The notes under the pieces: generated by a model | Told to the model about the DNA's origin: nothing | The model's input: the letters and a program-made list of their open reading frames with translations, nothing else | Database searches by the model: none | Source: an uncultured Gemmatimonadota bacterium | GTDB taxonomy: Bacteria; Gemmatimonadota; Gemmatimonadetes; Gemmatimonadales; Gemmatimonadaceae | NCBI GenBank assembly: GCA_902826615.1 | Contig: CADEFN010000003.1 | Span: 1 to 64,000, forward strand | DNA length: 64,000 nucleotides | Reading direction: 5' to 3' | Shown here: piece by piece, positions 7,522 through 14,833 of the stretch | How positions within the stretch are numbered: position 1 is the stretch's first letter | Layout: each line of letters begins with the position of its first letter | Program-made: the position numbers and the translations under genes

Positions 7522-7801
7522 TCAGTGCGCCCTGCGGGAGGAGCAGTTCGAGCTCGGCGTGGGGTCGCGGGATGACGTGGACAGAGACCAGTTCGCCAAC
7601 ACGTTCGGCAGCGGCCGCGCCGGCGTCCGTGGCGGCCTTGACGGCCCCGACGTCGCCGCGAACCATCACCGTGACGTAGCCGCCACCGACCTTCTCCTTG
7701 CCGATCAGGCGCACATTGGCCGCCTTTACCATCGCGTCTGCTGCCTCGATGGCACCGACGAGTCCCTTGGTCTCGATAAGTCCGAGCGCGCTTTGAGCCA
7801 T
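7511..7801 (-). CDS. Canonical BMC-H hexameric shell protein (PduA/CcmK family)
   Basis: 96 aa, a standard single-domain BMC protein: [20 protein letters not shown], pore segment [23 protein letters not shown] and VHVIPRPH. It would form the flat hexagonal tiles of a microcompartment facet. It is the first gene of the minus-strand chain. The start is 135 nt from the divergent lpxH-like start, and the region between should hold its promoter. I could not identify convincing -35/-10 boxes for it. Confidence 0.96.
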   Translation of the reverse strand: MAQSALGLIETKGLVGAIEAADAMVKAANVRLIGKEKVGGGYVTVMVRGDVGAVKAATDAGAAAAERVGELVSVHVIPRPHAELELLLPQGALSDS

Positions 7802-7863
7802 GTTTCCGAAGGTTGCTGGTCAAACGTCCTGATTCCGGTGGCACGGACGTGCCGAAACCGGTG

Positions 7864-7892
7864 GGAGCACCTGAGGCGAAAATGGGTGCTCC
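7864..7892. promoter_or_regulatory. Inverted repeat between the BMC operon and the lpxH-like gene
   Basis: GGAGCACC (7864-7871) and GGTGCTCC (7885-7892) are perfect 8-bp arms separated by 13 nt. The repeat sits in the divergent intergenic region, 9 bp upstream of the -35 box of the lpxH-like promoter. It could be an operator for either gene or a hairpin in the BMC leader RNA. A second, weaker palindrome (GGCAC-GGAC-GTGCC) lies just to its left, around 7840-7853. Function unknown. Confidence 0.4.
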
Positions 7893-7900
7893 GTCAGCCT

Positions 7901-7929
7901 TTGTAAAGGCAGATGGGAGCGCGTATACT
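7901..7929 (+). promoter_or_regulatory. Promoter of the lpxH-like gene
   Basis: TTGTAA (7901-7906), a 17-nt spacer and TATACT (7924-7929) match a sigma-70 promoter. The predicted start of transcription, about 7 nt after the -10 box, falls on the GTG start codon at 7936, so the mRNA would be leaderless. Confidence 0.6.
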
Positions 7930-7935
7930 CGGCTC

Positions 7936-8715
7936 GTGCTCCCGTCACCGTGCTACATCATCTCGGACGCCCATCTCGGTGTGGCCTCGCGGGATGCCGA
8001 ACTCGGACTCGTTTCGTTCCTACGCCATGCGCGGAAGGACGCGGGCTCCCTGCTGATCAACGGCGATCTCTTTGACTTCTGGTTCGAGTGGAAGTCGGTG
8101 ATTCCCCGGGTCGGATATCGTGTTCTGGCTGAGGTGACCGCCTTTGCCGACGCAGGTATTCCGGTGATGTGGGTTGCCGGCAACCACGACTGCTGGGGTG
8201 GTGAATTCCTGCGCCGCGAGGCGGGGATCGACTATGTCATGGGGCCGTGGAAGGGGGATCTGGCGGGCTGGAAGAGCCGGGTTGAGCACGGGGATGGGCT
8301 GCGAGGCGCAGCCGACCGGAAGTACCGGGCGGTACGCCCCCTGCTGCGCAGCCCCCTGGCGATCTGGGTGTATCGCACGCTTCTCCATCCCGACTGGGCG
8401 AGCCGGTTGGCGTTAGGCACGTCCGCGACCAGCCGCACCTACAGCGCGGCAGACAGCGGCGAGGGACTCAAACAGGTGGCCCTTGGTGCCCTCGACGCAG
8501 ACGCCACGCTGGACCTGGTGTGTTTCGGGCACTCGCATGTGCCGGTGCTGACGACGGCGTCATCTGGTGGTGTGTACGCCAACGCCGGCACCTGGCTTGG
8601 CGATTCCACCTACATTCGTGTTGAGCCGGAGCGCATCACCCTCTCTCGCTGGACTGGCGGCGCCAGCCAGATGATCACCGTGCTCTCCCACCGCGGCGGC
8701 ACACGCCTCCCGTGA
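7936..8715 (+). CDS. lpxH: UDP-2,3-diacylglucosamine diphosphatase-like metallophosphoesterase
   Basis: 259 aa from a GTG at 7936. The metallophosphatase motifs are in order: SDAHLG, NGDLFDFWFEW, GNHD, EHGDGL and CFGHSHVPV. The DLFDFWFEW form is that of the LpxH branch common outside Proteobacteria, which cleaves UDP-diacylglucosamine to lipid X in lipid A synthesis. The GTG is chosen because the conserved domain begins immediately after it and because a promoter ends 7 nt before it. A longer frame to 7813 would run through that promoter. No RBS is visible. It is divergent from the BMC operon. Confidence 0.82.
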   Translation: MLPSPCYIISDAHLGVASRDAELGLVSFLRHARKDAGSLLINGDLFDFWFEWKSVIPRVGYRVLAEVTAFADAGIPVMWVAGNHDCWGGEFLRREAGIDYVMGPWKGDLAGWKSRVEHGDGLRGAADRKYRAVRPLLRSPLAIWVYRTLLHPDWASRLALGTSATSRTYSAADSGEGLKQVALGALDADATLDLVCFGHSHVPVLTTASSGGVYANAGTWLGDSTYIRVEPERITLSRWTGGASQMITVLSHRGGTRLP

Positions 8716-8738
8716 CCGGCCGGGAGCTCCCCGGCCGG
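8716..8738. terminator. GC-rich hairpin between convergent genes
   Basis: CCGGCCGGG (8716-8724) and CCCGGCCGG (8730-8738) form a 9-bp stem with a 5-nt loop. It lies directly after the lpxH-like stop and before the stop of the convergent beta-propeller gene. There is no T tract, so it may act as a weak bidirectional terminator or an mRNA 3'-end stabiliser. Confidence 0.5.
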
Positions 8739-8749
8739 CCGAGCAGAGA

Positions 8750-11287
8750 CTAGAGGCCTGCAGCGCGAACGCCGGGCATGATCCGCCGGCTCGCGACGTC
8801 TTCCCGATCCGCGGCACGAGCGCCGGCCACGCGCTGGCTGGTGCCGACACAGGCGCCGCTGTTGGGCAGTCCAACCACACTACGCAGGACCAGGAGCGCG
8901 TCAACGGCGCTCAGGCGTCCATCACAGTTGGCGTCGCCCTCGGGATATGCCGATCTCCCTGCTGGCAACTCGAGCCCGACGAGCGCCTGCTGGATGTGGA
9001 GGGCATCCTGGGCGCTGAGCCGCCCATCGCGATCGACATCGCCCCGGAGTACTGGCGGTGTGGCGCCCGGACGAAAGGCGAAGACCCCGCGACCAAAGGT
9101 TGCCGCGTACACCGTGCCTGTTATCGGCGAGTAGACCAGATCGTGGATGATGCTGACCGGAAGGCCCGGCGGCCCCTGCGTCCATGTGGCGCCCCCATTG
9201 ACCGTTTGCAGCACTCCGGCGTCCGTCCCCACCATGAAGAGATTGGAGTTGGGAATCTGCAAACCGACATGCACGGGAATATCGGGGAGGTTGAGTCCAA
9301 TGCCGGCAAAAAATGACTGGCCACCATCACGTGTTTCGGTGGCCCGTGGCGCATTGAGTGTCGAGCCCGTGGCGATGACGTGGTTCACGTCGGCAGGATC
9401 GATGATGATCCGCGAGAAGGTGCGCGCCGTCGCAAACTGCAGCACCAGCCAGTTGGCACCGGCGTCGCGGGACACCGCGAGATTGCCATCGCTTGTACCA
9501 GCCCAAATGACCCGTGAGTCACCCGGGGCAACGGCGAGCGCCGTGATGTAGCCCGATCCCCGCGTGATATCGTCCGCGATGAGCTGCCAGTTGAGCCCCT
9601 CATTGGTGGTGCGATAGAGACGATGCGTGCCGAAGTAGAGCGTCGACGTGGACACCGGATCCATCACCAGGGGTCGGGGTGGTCCTCCGCGATCCTGGGA
9701 GTTGATGCCGGTGGAACGGTCCTCCTCCTTGGTGCCACGCGCCTGTCGCAAGACGAAATTGCTGAACGAGTGGGTCACCCAAATGGTCGACGGATCTGTG
9801 CGATTGACGACCGTCCAGCCCCCATCGCCGAGGAGGGACAAATTTCCCCAGATGGACGAGCCCGTGTAGTAGATGGCGTTGTTGTCCTGTAGCCCTGCAA
9901 AGACCCACTGCCCGCTCGGGTGAACCGAAATGCCCTGGTAGACCTGCGAGATGGCGAGGCCCTGGTTGCGTGAGCGAAAGGTGCGACCGGCATCATAGGA
10001 GAGGTAGACGCCGCCGTCGGTTCCCACCGCCACCTGTGTCGGATCACTTGGGCTGAACGCCATGACGTGGAAGTCGACGTGCACATTGGGCGCGGTGTGG
10101 CGGAAGGTCTGCCCGCCGTCGTCGGACCTGAACGTGCCGACTCCGCCGATCCAGATGCGGTTTGCGTTTCGAGGATCAACGCCCAGGAGCAGGTCATACT
10201 CGGATTGCTCACCGAAGGTCGCGGGGTAGGCATCGCCCGAGGTGACCAGGCCTTGCACGGCCAGCTGCACCCAACGCTGCTGTGCATCGTCCCAACGGTA
10301 CAGCCCGATAAAGGCACGCGTTTCGAGGTTGCCCGCCAGCGCAAAGATCTGGTCAGGCGCCGCAGGCGATGACGCGAGCTCAATGCGTGCGAAGGTGGCA
10401 CCGCTCGCCAATGGCGAGGGGAGTGCATTCCACGTCAAGCCACCATCGGCGGAACGCCACACGGTGGTTCGCGGATTGGAGTTGCCTTGCACAACACTGG
10501 CGTAGAAGAGGCCGTCACGTGTGGCGTCGGCGATGACCGACGTGGCAAAACCAATGATGCGCTGGCTCCAGGATTGGGCACTGTTGGTCGATGTATAGAC
10601 CCCCCGGTTGGTGGCCGCGACCACCGTGGTGCTGTTCACCGAGCCCGCGGTGCGCCGGTCAAGGGCCATATGAAAGGTGAACTGTCCCTGCAGCGCACCG
10701 GTTGCCGGCGGCGTCCAGGTGTTGCCGCCGTCCGTAGAGCGCAGCACACCACACCCGGCCTGCACGAAACCGCGTCCGTCGCCCGTAGCCACGTACAGGT
10801 TGTTGGGATTCACGGGATCGACCACCACCGCACCGATTGACGGCGTGCACTGGAGGTCGGTGATCGGCGCCCAGGTCGTTCCACCGTTGATCGTTTTCCA
10901 GACACCACCCTGCGACCCGATGTACATGGTGCGCGAGTCAGTGGGATGGTAGGCGATCGAGTTGACACGACCCGATTTCAACTCTCCTCCGTAGACACCA
11001 CCAAACGACTCCTGATTGATGAAGAGTCCGGCCGGGCCCAGTGGTCGCCACGAGGGATCGGCGAGGATGCCGGAGGAGGCGAACGGGAGTGCAGACACTT
11101 CGCGCCAAGCTCGGTAGACGAGATCATCGGGGATCTTGCCGCCGGGGCCAACGCGCTGGTTCACATACGCCCGCTGCATGACTGATCGAACCTTGGCGTC
11201 TTCATCGTGTTGAGCCTGCACGGTGAACGCGGAGGTGACGGTGGCGAGGATCACCGCGCACGCTGGCATCAGGAATACACGCTTCAT
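8750..11287 (-). CDS. Secreted sortilin/BNR-type beta-propeller protein with C-terminal dockerin
   Basis: 845 aa. A signal peptide (residues 1-25, ending VQA) precedes many copies of the BNR/Asp-box pattern (SxDGGxTW, as in STDGGNTWTP, SADGGLTWNA and VNGGATWTQ) typical of VPS10/sortilin propellers. Residues 749-808 hold two calcium-binding dockerin repeats, GDVDRDGRLSAQDAL and GDANCDGRLSAVDAL. About 37 residues follow. It probably works outside the cytoplasm, docked through this module. It is the last gene of a four-gene operon whose upstream members include cohesin-like lipoproteins. Confidence 0.85.
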   Translation of the reverse strand: MKRVFLMPACAVILATVTSAFTVQAQHDEDAKVRSVMQRAYVNQRVGPGGKIPDDLVYRAWREVSALPFASSGILADPSWRPLGPAGLFINQESFGGVYGGELKSGRVNSIAYHPTDSRTMYIGSQGGVWKTINGGTTWAPITDLQCTPSIGAVVVDPVNPNNLYVATGDGRGFVQAGCGVLRSTDGGNTWTPPATGALQGQFTFHMALDRRTAGSVNSTTVVAATNRGVYTSTNSAQSWSQRIIGFATSVIADATRDGLFYASVVQGNSNPRTTVWRSADGGLTWNALPSPLASGATFARIELASSPAAPDQIFALAGNLETRAFIGLYRWDDAQQRWVQLAVQGLVTSGDAYPATFGEQSEYDLLLGVDPRNANRIWIGGVGTFRSDDGGQTFRHTAPNVHVDFHVMAFSPSDPTQVAVGTDGGVYLSYDAGRTFRSRNQGLAISQVYQGISVHPSGQWVFAGLQDNNAIYYTGSSIWGNLSLLGDGGWTVVNRTDPSTIWVTHSFSNFVLRQARGTKEEDRSTGINSQDRGGPPRPLVMDPVSTSTLYFGTHRLYRTTNEGLNWQLIADDITRGSGYITALAVAPGDSRVIWAGTSDGNLAVSRDAGANWLVLQFATARTFSRIIIDPADVNHVIATGSTLNAPRATETRDGGQSFFAGIGLNLPDIPVHVGLQIPNSNLFMVGTDAGVLQTVNGGATWTQGPPGLPVSIIHDLVYSPITGTVYAATFGRGVFAFRPGATPPVLRGDVDRDGRLSAQDALHIQQALVGLELPAGRSAYPEGDANCDGRLSAVDALLVLRSVVGLPNSGACVGTSQRVAGARAADREDVASRRIMPGVRAAGL

Positions 11288-11721
11288 TGAATCACCTTCA
11301 GCATGACCGAGGCACTGGTGAGTCCTCGTGTTTCGACGGTAACGGGATACGAGCCAGGAAAGAGCGGGCGCGGGGGCGCCTCATTGTTGGTTGCATAACG
11401 AGCAGGAACCACCACGCGGATCTCAGTGCCTGCCGCATTGGCCGGAACACTGGTCAGTACGATGGGACCGATGCGAACGGTATTGGTGCCGGCAGGCGCA
11501 AAGCCACTTCCCCGCAACACCACTTCGCTGATGGTCCGCGCGTCCAGACGCACGGAGTCGGGCGCGAGCGCGCTCAGCACCGGCGCTCCCGACGCACCGG
11601 TGCCCGGTGGTGTTGTGGAGGGTTGCGGCACTGGTTGGGCCGCGTCAGGAACCTCGCGTGGAGCGGAACGGCATCCCTGCGCCAGGCACAACAGCGCGAC
11701 GATCGTCCAGGTGGTCTTCAT
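11284..11721 (-). CDS. Lipoprotein with an IPT/TIG-type Ig-like domain
   Basis: 145 aa. The signal ends in a lipobox near LAQGC (Cys17). A Pro/Ala-rich stretch to residue 45 follows, then one beta-sandwich domain beginning VLSALAPDSV and containing LRGSGFAPAGTNTVRIG, the IPT/TIG signature. It overlaps both neighbours by 4 nt (ATGA), so it is made together with the cohesin-like lipoprotein and the dockerin protein. An adaptor or anchoring role is inferred only from this setting. Confidence 0.78.
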   Translation of the reverse strand: MKTTWTIVALLCLAQGCRSAPREVPDAAQPVPQPSTTPPGTGASGAPVLSALAPDSVRLDARTISEVVLRGSGFAPAGTNTVRIGPIVLTSVPANAAGTEIRVVVPARYATNNEAPPRPLFPGSYPVTVETRGLTSASVMLKVIQ

Positions 11722-12230
11722 CGGGACACCGACGCATCGGCAACGGGAGGACGGATGACGACGCCGGAGAATTCGGCGCCGTCGGCCGCGGCGAGCTGGT
11801 CCACCGACAACCGGAGCGTCCCGACCGATCCTGCGCCTAACGCGATGAAACGCAGGGCGAGGAGGTCACCGGACACAAACCCGGACGGCGATGCGCCAGC
11901 CGCGCGAAGGTCCCCTGGTATCTCGCCGTTCACGGCGCGCAGACCGGCATTGTCCAGGGTCTGTTCGGAGTCGTAACGCAGCCGCGTCTGATCGTATCCC
12001 AGCCGGACGGCAAAACTCCCCGGTACGGCAACGTCCGTACCCCGGGCGAGCCGGACCAGGACCATGACCGTATCGCCTGGCTCCGCCGCCAGTCGAGACG
12101 CCACGACGCCCGCCTCAACCGCATTGGCCACCGGCAGCGCCGGCTTTGGTAACTCTGGCAGAGTCTCCCGACAAGCCGAGCTCTGCAGGATCAGCAGTGT
12201 GGCGACCCCGAGGGAAAGTATGCGTTTCAT
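11718..12230 (-). CDS. Lipoprotein with a cohesin-like domain
   Basis: 170 aa. The lipobox is at SSAC (Cys20). Residues 44-150 show a cohesin-type layout: AAEPGDTVMVLVRL (first strands), FAVRLGYDQTRLRYDS, then LLALRFIALGAGSVGTLRLSV. Cohesins bind dockerins, and a dockerin-bearing protein is encoded two genes downstream in the same operon. That makes a cohesin-dockerin pair plausible, although the cohesin call rests on a pattern that I could not test by profile search. It would be displayed on a membrane by its lipid anchor. Confidence 0.62.
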   Translation of the reverse strand: MKRILSLGVATLLILQSSACRETLPELPKPALPVANAVEAGVVASRLAAEPGDTVMVLVRLARGTDVAVPGSFAVRLGYDQTRLRYDSEQTLDNAGLRAVNGEIPGDLRAAGASPSGFVSGDLLALRFIALGAGSVGTLRLSVDQLAAADGAEFSGVVIRPPVADASVSR

Positions 12231-13846
12231 CGGAAGACAAATGGGTAGAACGTTGACGTCATACGCGTGAAGAGGTCCTGTCCGTCCGGTGCGAAGACGT
12301 CCGCAGCCGTGACGGTCAGCGTGAGACGCGAGTTGAGCGGGCCACTCACCAATGCCAGCCGGCCAAAGACAAGCGGAGCCACAATGGGTGTCGTCGTGAC
12401 GATGCTGAAGCGAAAGACGTTCGGGTTGGTCTCGGCCGCCGCGACCTGCACGCCGGGATTGTTCACCGAGGCGATGGCGTACCGTGGCGCAAAGTCCTGC
12501 GTGTTGAGGCTCACGATGGCTGTGAGAGCACCCACGGGGGTTGTGCGCGGATCCAGCACGAGATCGATCACCGTGGTATCGCCCGGCACCAGCACGTAGG
12601 AGCCTAACGATGTCCGCACGACCGGGCCACCCGCCGATCGCGTGACGATGGCAAGCACCGAGTCGGCTCCCAGGGCGTTGCTCGCCACGAGGAACCCCTG
12701 CCCTTCATTGTTTGCTGTCAGCCGGCCCGCATTGTCGACGCTCACTCGGGACGGTGCGCGCGCGGTGAATGTCGCGGCCGATCCACTCGATACGGCAGGC
12801 GTTGCATTCGCCCCGGCATCCAGAATCTGCACTTTCTGATTCCCGAAGCCGAAGACAATGGCGGGAAGCACCACAGCGCGCGCCGTCACCCCGGGCACTC
12901 CAGCCGTCGCGAAGGTGAGCGAGTAGGTACCGGGCTGTCCGTTCACCTGGAGGTTGCTGAATGTGGCGACACCTGCGGCCGCCGCAACACTGACCGTGCC
13001 GCCCACCGTTCCCGTGAATCCCGACAGGCCGGCGGTCACTTGTGCCGTTGACCCGGTAGACACGTTACCGCTCACGTCACGCAGCTCCACGATCGGTTGG
13101 GTCAGCAGCGGTGCCGCTACCGCCCCACCCACCGGCTGGCGGGTGATTACGAGCTGGGCGGGGGCGCCAGGGCTGAGGGTGAACGACCCTGAGGTTGCCG
13201 CAGTGAGCGATGTGGCGGAGAACGACAATGTTCGCGCGCCAGCTACACCGGTCATTCCCAGGTCAGTGAAGGTGGCTACCCCGTTTGCCGTGGAAACAGT
13301 CGCTGTGCCCGCCAATGCCCCGCCGCCACTCGCCACCGCAGCGGTGACCGCGGCCGACGCCGTGCTGACCACATTGCCGGCTGCGTCTCGCACCTCGACG
13401 ACCGGCTGCGTTGTGAACGCAGCCCCCACTGCTGCGCCGCCAGGCTGGGTTCGCAGGGCCAACCGAGTCGCGGCGCCTGCCACTGTTGTGATGGCAATCG
13501 GCGCGGATGTCACCGAACCCACCGCTGCCGTCACCTGTGTTGTACCGACGAGAATCGCCGTAATCAGACCGTTGTCGACCGTCGCGATCTGGGGATTCGA
13601 ACTGGTCCACACCACGGTTGCACCGGACACAGGGCGGCCGTCGCGCGTGAGTACGTTCGCGGTCAGAGTCAGCGTGTTTCCCGACGTGATGGTCGCCGTG
13701 CCCGTGGCTGAGAGCGTGACCGTTGCCGGCGTGTTGTCGGGCGGTGGTGTGACGCCTGGCCCGTCGCCACCCCCTCCGCACGCGATGACCAGTCCCAGCA
13801 TGGCAGCCCAGCCTACGGCTCGGCTTCGATGGTTCCCTATGTGCAT
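12227..13846 (-). CDS. Large lipoprotein with bacterial Ig-like repeats and a C-terminal cohesin-like region
   Basis: 539 aa. The start at 13846 is chosen because a lipoprotein signal follows it (GLVIACGGGG, lipobox Cys23). The N-terminal part has a BIG_2-type domain (NTLTLTANVLTRDGRPV, VVWTSSNPQIATVD). Two repeats follow that share the pattern LxxxxQPGGAxxGxxxxTQPVVExRDxxGN. The last 130 residues (VPGDTTVIDLVLDP, FAPRYAI, LVFGRLALVSG) parallel the neighbouring cohesin-like lipoprotein. First gene of the operon. Bases 13847-14032 hold nothing recognisable apart from its likely promoter. Confidence 0.72.
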   Translation of the reverse strand: MHIGNHRSRAVGWAAMLGLVIACGGGGDGPGVTPPPDNTPATVTLSATGTATITSGNTLTLTANVLTRDGRPVSGATVVWTSSNPQIATVDNGLITAILVGTTQVTAAVGSVTSAPIAITTVAGAATRLALRTQPGGAAVGAAFTTQPVVEVRDAAGNVVSTASAAVTAAVASGGGALAGTATVSTANGVATFTDLGMTGVAGARTLSFSATSLTAATSGSFTLSPGAPAQLVITRQPVGGAVAAPLLTQPIVELRDVSGNVSTGSTAQVTAGLSGFTGTVGGTVSVAAAAGVATFSNLQVNGQPGTYSLTFATAGVPGVTARAVVLPAIVFGFGNQKVQILDAGANATPAVSSGSAATFTARAPSRVSVDNAGRLTANNEGQGFLVASNALGADSVLAIVTRSAGGPVVRTSLGSYVLVPGDTTVIDLVLDPRTTPVGALTAIVSLNTQDFAPRYAIASVNNPGVQVAAAETNPNVFRFSIVTTTPIVAPLVFGRLALVSGPLNSRLTLTVTAADVFAPDGQDLFTRMTSTFYPFVFR

Positions 13847-14032
13847 TACACACGTCCCCCACGTGATGTCGGTCGTTTTTTCCGGTGCCGCGTCCCGAAA
13901 TAATCGAGGCGGCGAGGCATCCACCTCAACAGGCGCGAAAGGCCTGTGTGACGGCTCAGCCTGCAACTTGTCGACGGTACGTCGGGCACGCCATGCGACC
14001 AAGGGTCATACGACCCATCTCGAACTACTGAC

Positions 14033-14692
14033 TCAGCGCGGGGAGCGCGGCAGCGGAATTCGGGCGCCGACACCTGTGGCGCCGGACGGAAGGGAGCGGA
14101 TCTCTACCTGCTTCGGCAGATCCCACAGATGCGCCGAGACAAAAGCGTCAGCGCCCGAAAAGAGATGCGTGAAGGCGATGAGGGCGATCCAGTCTTCGTA
14201 GTGCAGGCGACGCGCCTTGAGCCGGCTCCGGAGCTCGTCGTCCCTCGGCTGCGCATACCGGCTGACGAGCGTGTCCTTCACGACGGGAAGCCCATCCTTG
14301 AAGGTCGGCGCCCCATTTCCGTCAAGCTGGTAGGTGTCAACGACACGCTCCCTTACCCGGCGCTTCGCAATTTCGAGATCATATCGTGACTTTCCCAGCA
14401 TCACGAGTGAGAGCATTTCGGTGGTTGCATAGACGGCACCGGCGGAGGGACGCTGCAGTTTGGCTTGTCCCAGGCCGGGGAGCGCCAGCGAATAGAGGAA
14501 GGCACGCCGCGGCGTGATGGGAGGCGCAAACGGGTCACGCGGTGGCGCTGGCCGTGGCGCCGCTACCACCCGCGCCGAGTCCGAACGCGGGACTCCCGCG
14601 CGTACTGAGTCGGCGCGTTGCGCCCCCACCGCGAGGGGGAGAAAGCCTAACGCTAGAAGGGCCAGAACCGCTTGGTGTGCCCGGAAGGTCAT
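14033..14692 (-). CDS. Secreted or membrane protein of the DUF5683 type, unknown function
   Basis: 219 aa from ATG at 14692. It has a signal peptide (residues 1-24, ending VGAQ), a Pro/Ala/Arg-rich linker, then RRAFLYSLALPGLGQAKLQRPSAGAVYATTEM. That R-A-x-x-x-S-x-x-L-P-G-x-G-Q motif is typical of the DUF5683 family. A second hydrophobic segment (WIALIAFTHLFSGADAFVSA) suggests membrane association. The gene begins 35 nt after the tRNA-Sec 3' end; a longer frame would run into the tRNA. Function unknown. Confidence 0.72.
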   Translation of the reverse strand: MTFRAHQAVLALLALGFLPLAVGAQRADSVRAGVPRSDSARVVAAPRPAPPRDPFAPPITPRRAFLYSLALPGLGQAKLQRPSAGAVYATTEMLSLVMLGKSRYDLEIAKRRVRERVVDTYQLDGNGAPTFKDGLPVVKDTLVSRYAQPRDDELRSRLKARRLHYEDWIALIAFTHLFSGADAFVSAHLWDLPKQVEIRSLPSGATGVGARIPLPRSPR

Positions 14693-14727
14693 CGAGTCGC
14701 GCAAGAGGTCGTGATGGGAGGGAGCGA

Positions 14728-14824
14728 TGGCGGGAGCGTGCGGGAATCGAACCCACCCAACCCGGCGATGCCGGGTCACAGCCGTTTTGAAGACGACGGC
14801 AGCCACCAGACCACATCCGCCCCC
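14728..14824 (-). tRNA. selC: tRNA-Sec (anticodon TCA)
   Basis: A 97-nt tRNA with encoded CCA. The anticodon stem-loop is GTCGT-CTTCAAA-ACGGC with TCA. The D-stem has 6 bp (GTGGTC / GGCTGC, with wobble pairs) and a 4-nt loop. The long variable arm is CCCGGC-ATC-GCCGGG. The acceptor GGGGGCGG pairs with ACGCTCCC except at the eighth position (G-A). These are the features that set bacterial tRNA-Sec apart from tRNA-Ser. It begins 9 nt after the selD stop on the same strand, so selD and selC are probably co-transcribed. Confidence 0.93.
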
Positions 14825-14833
14825 AGTTCTCTC

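Noticed and set aside
12954-14201. 415-aa Val/Ala/Pro-rich plus-strand frame with apparent repeats
   Set aside because: It mirrors the Ig-like lipoprotein on the other strand; its repeats are the complement of that gene's repeats.
14728-14824. tRNA-Ser or a UGA suppressor tRNA
   Set aside because: The long variable arm would fit tRNA-Ser, but the anticodon is TCA, the D-stem has 6 bp, and selD is directly upstream. All favour tRNA-Sec.
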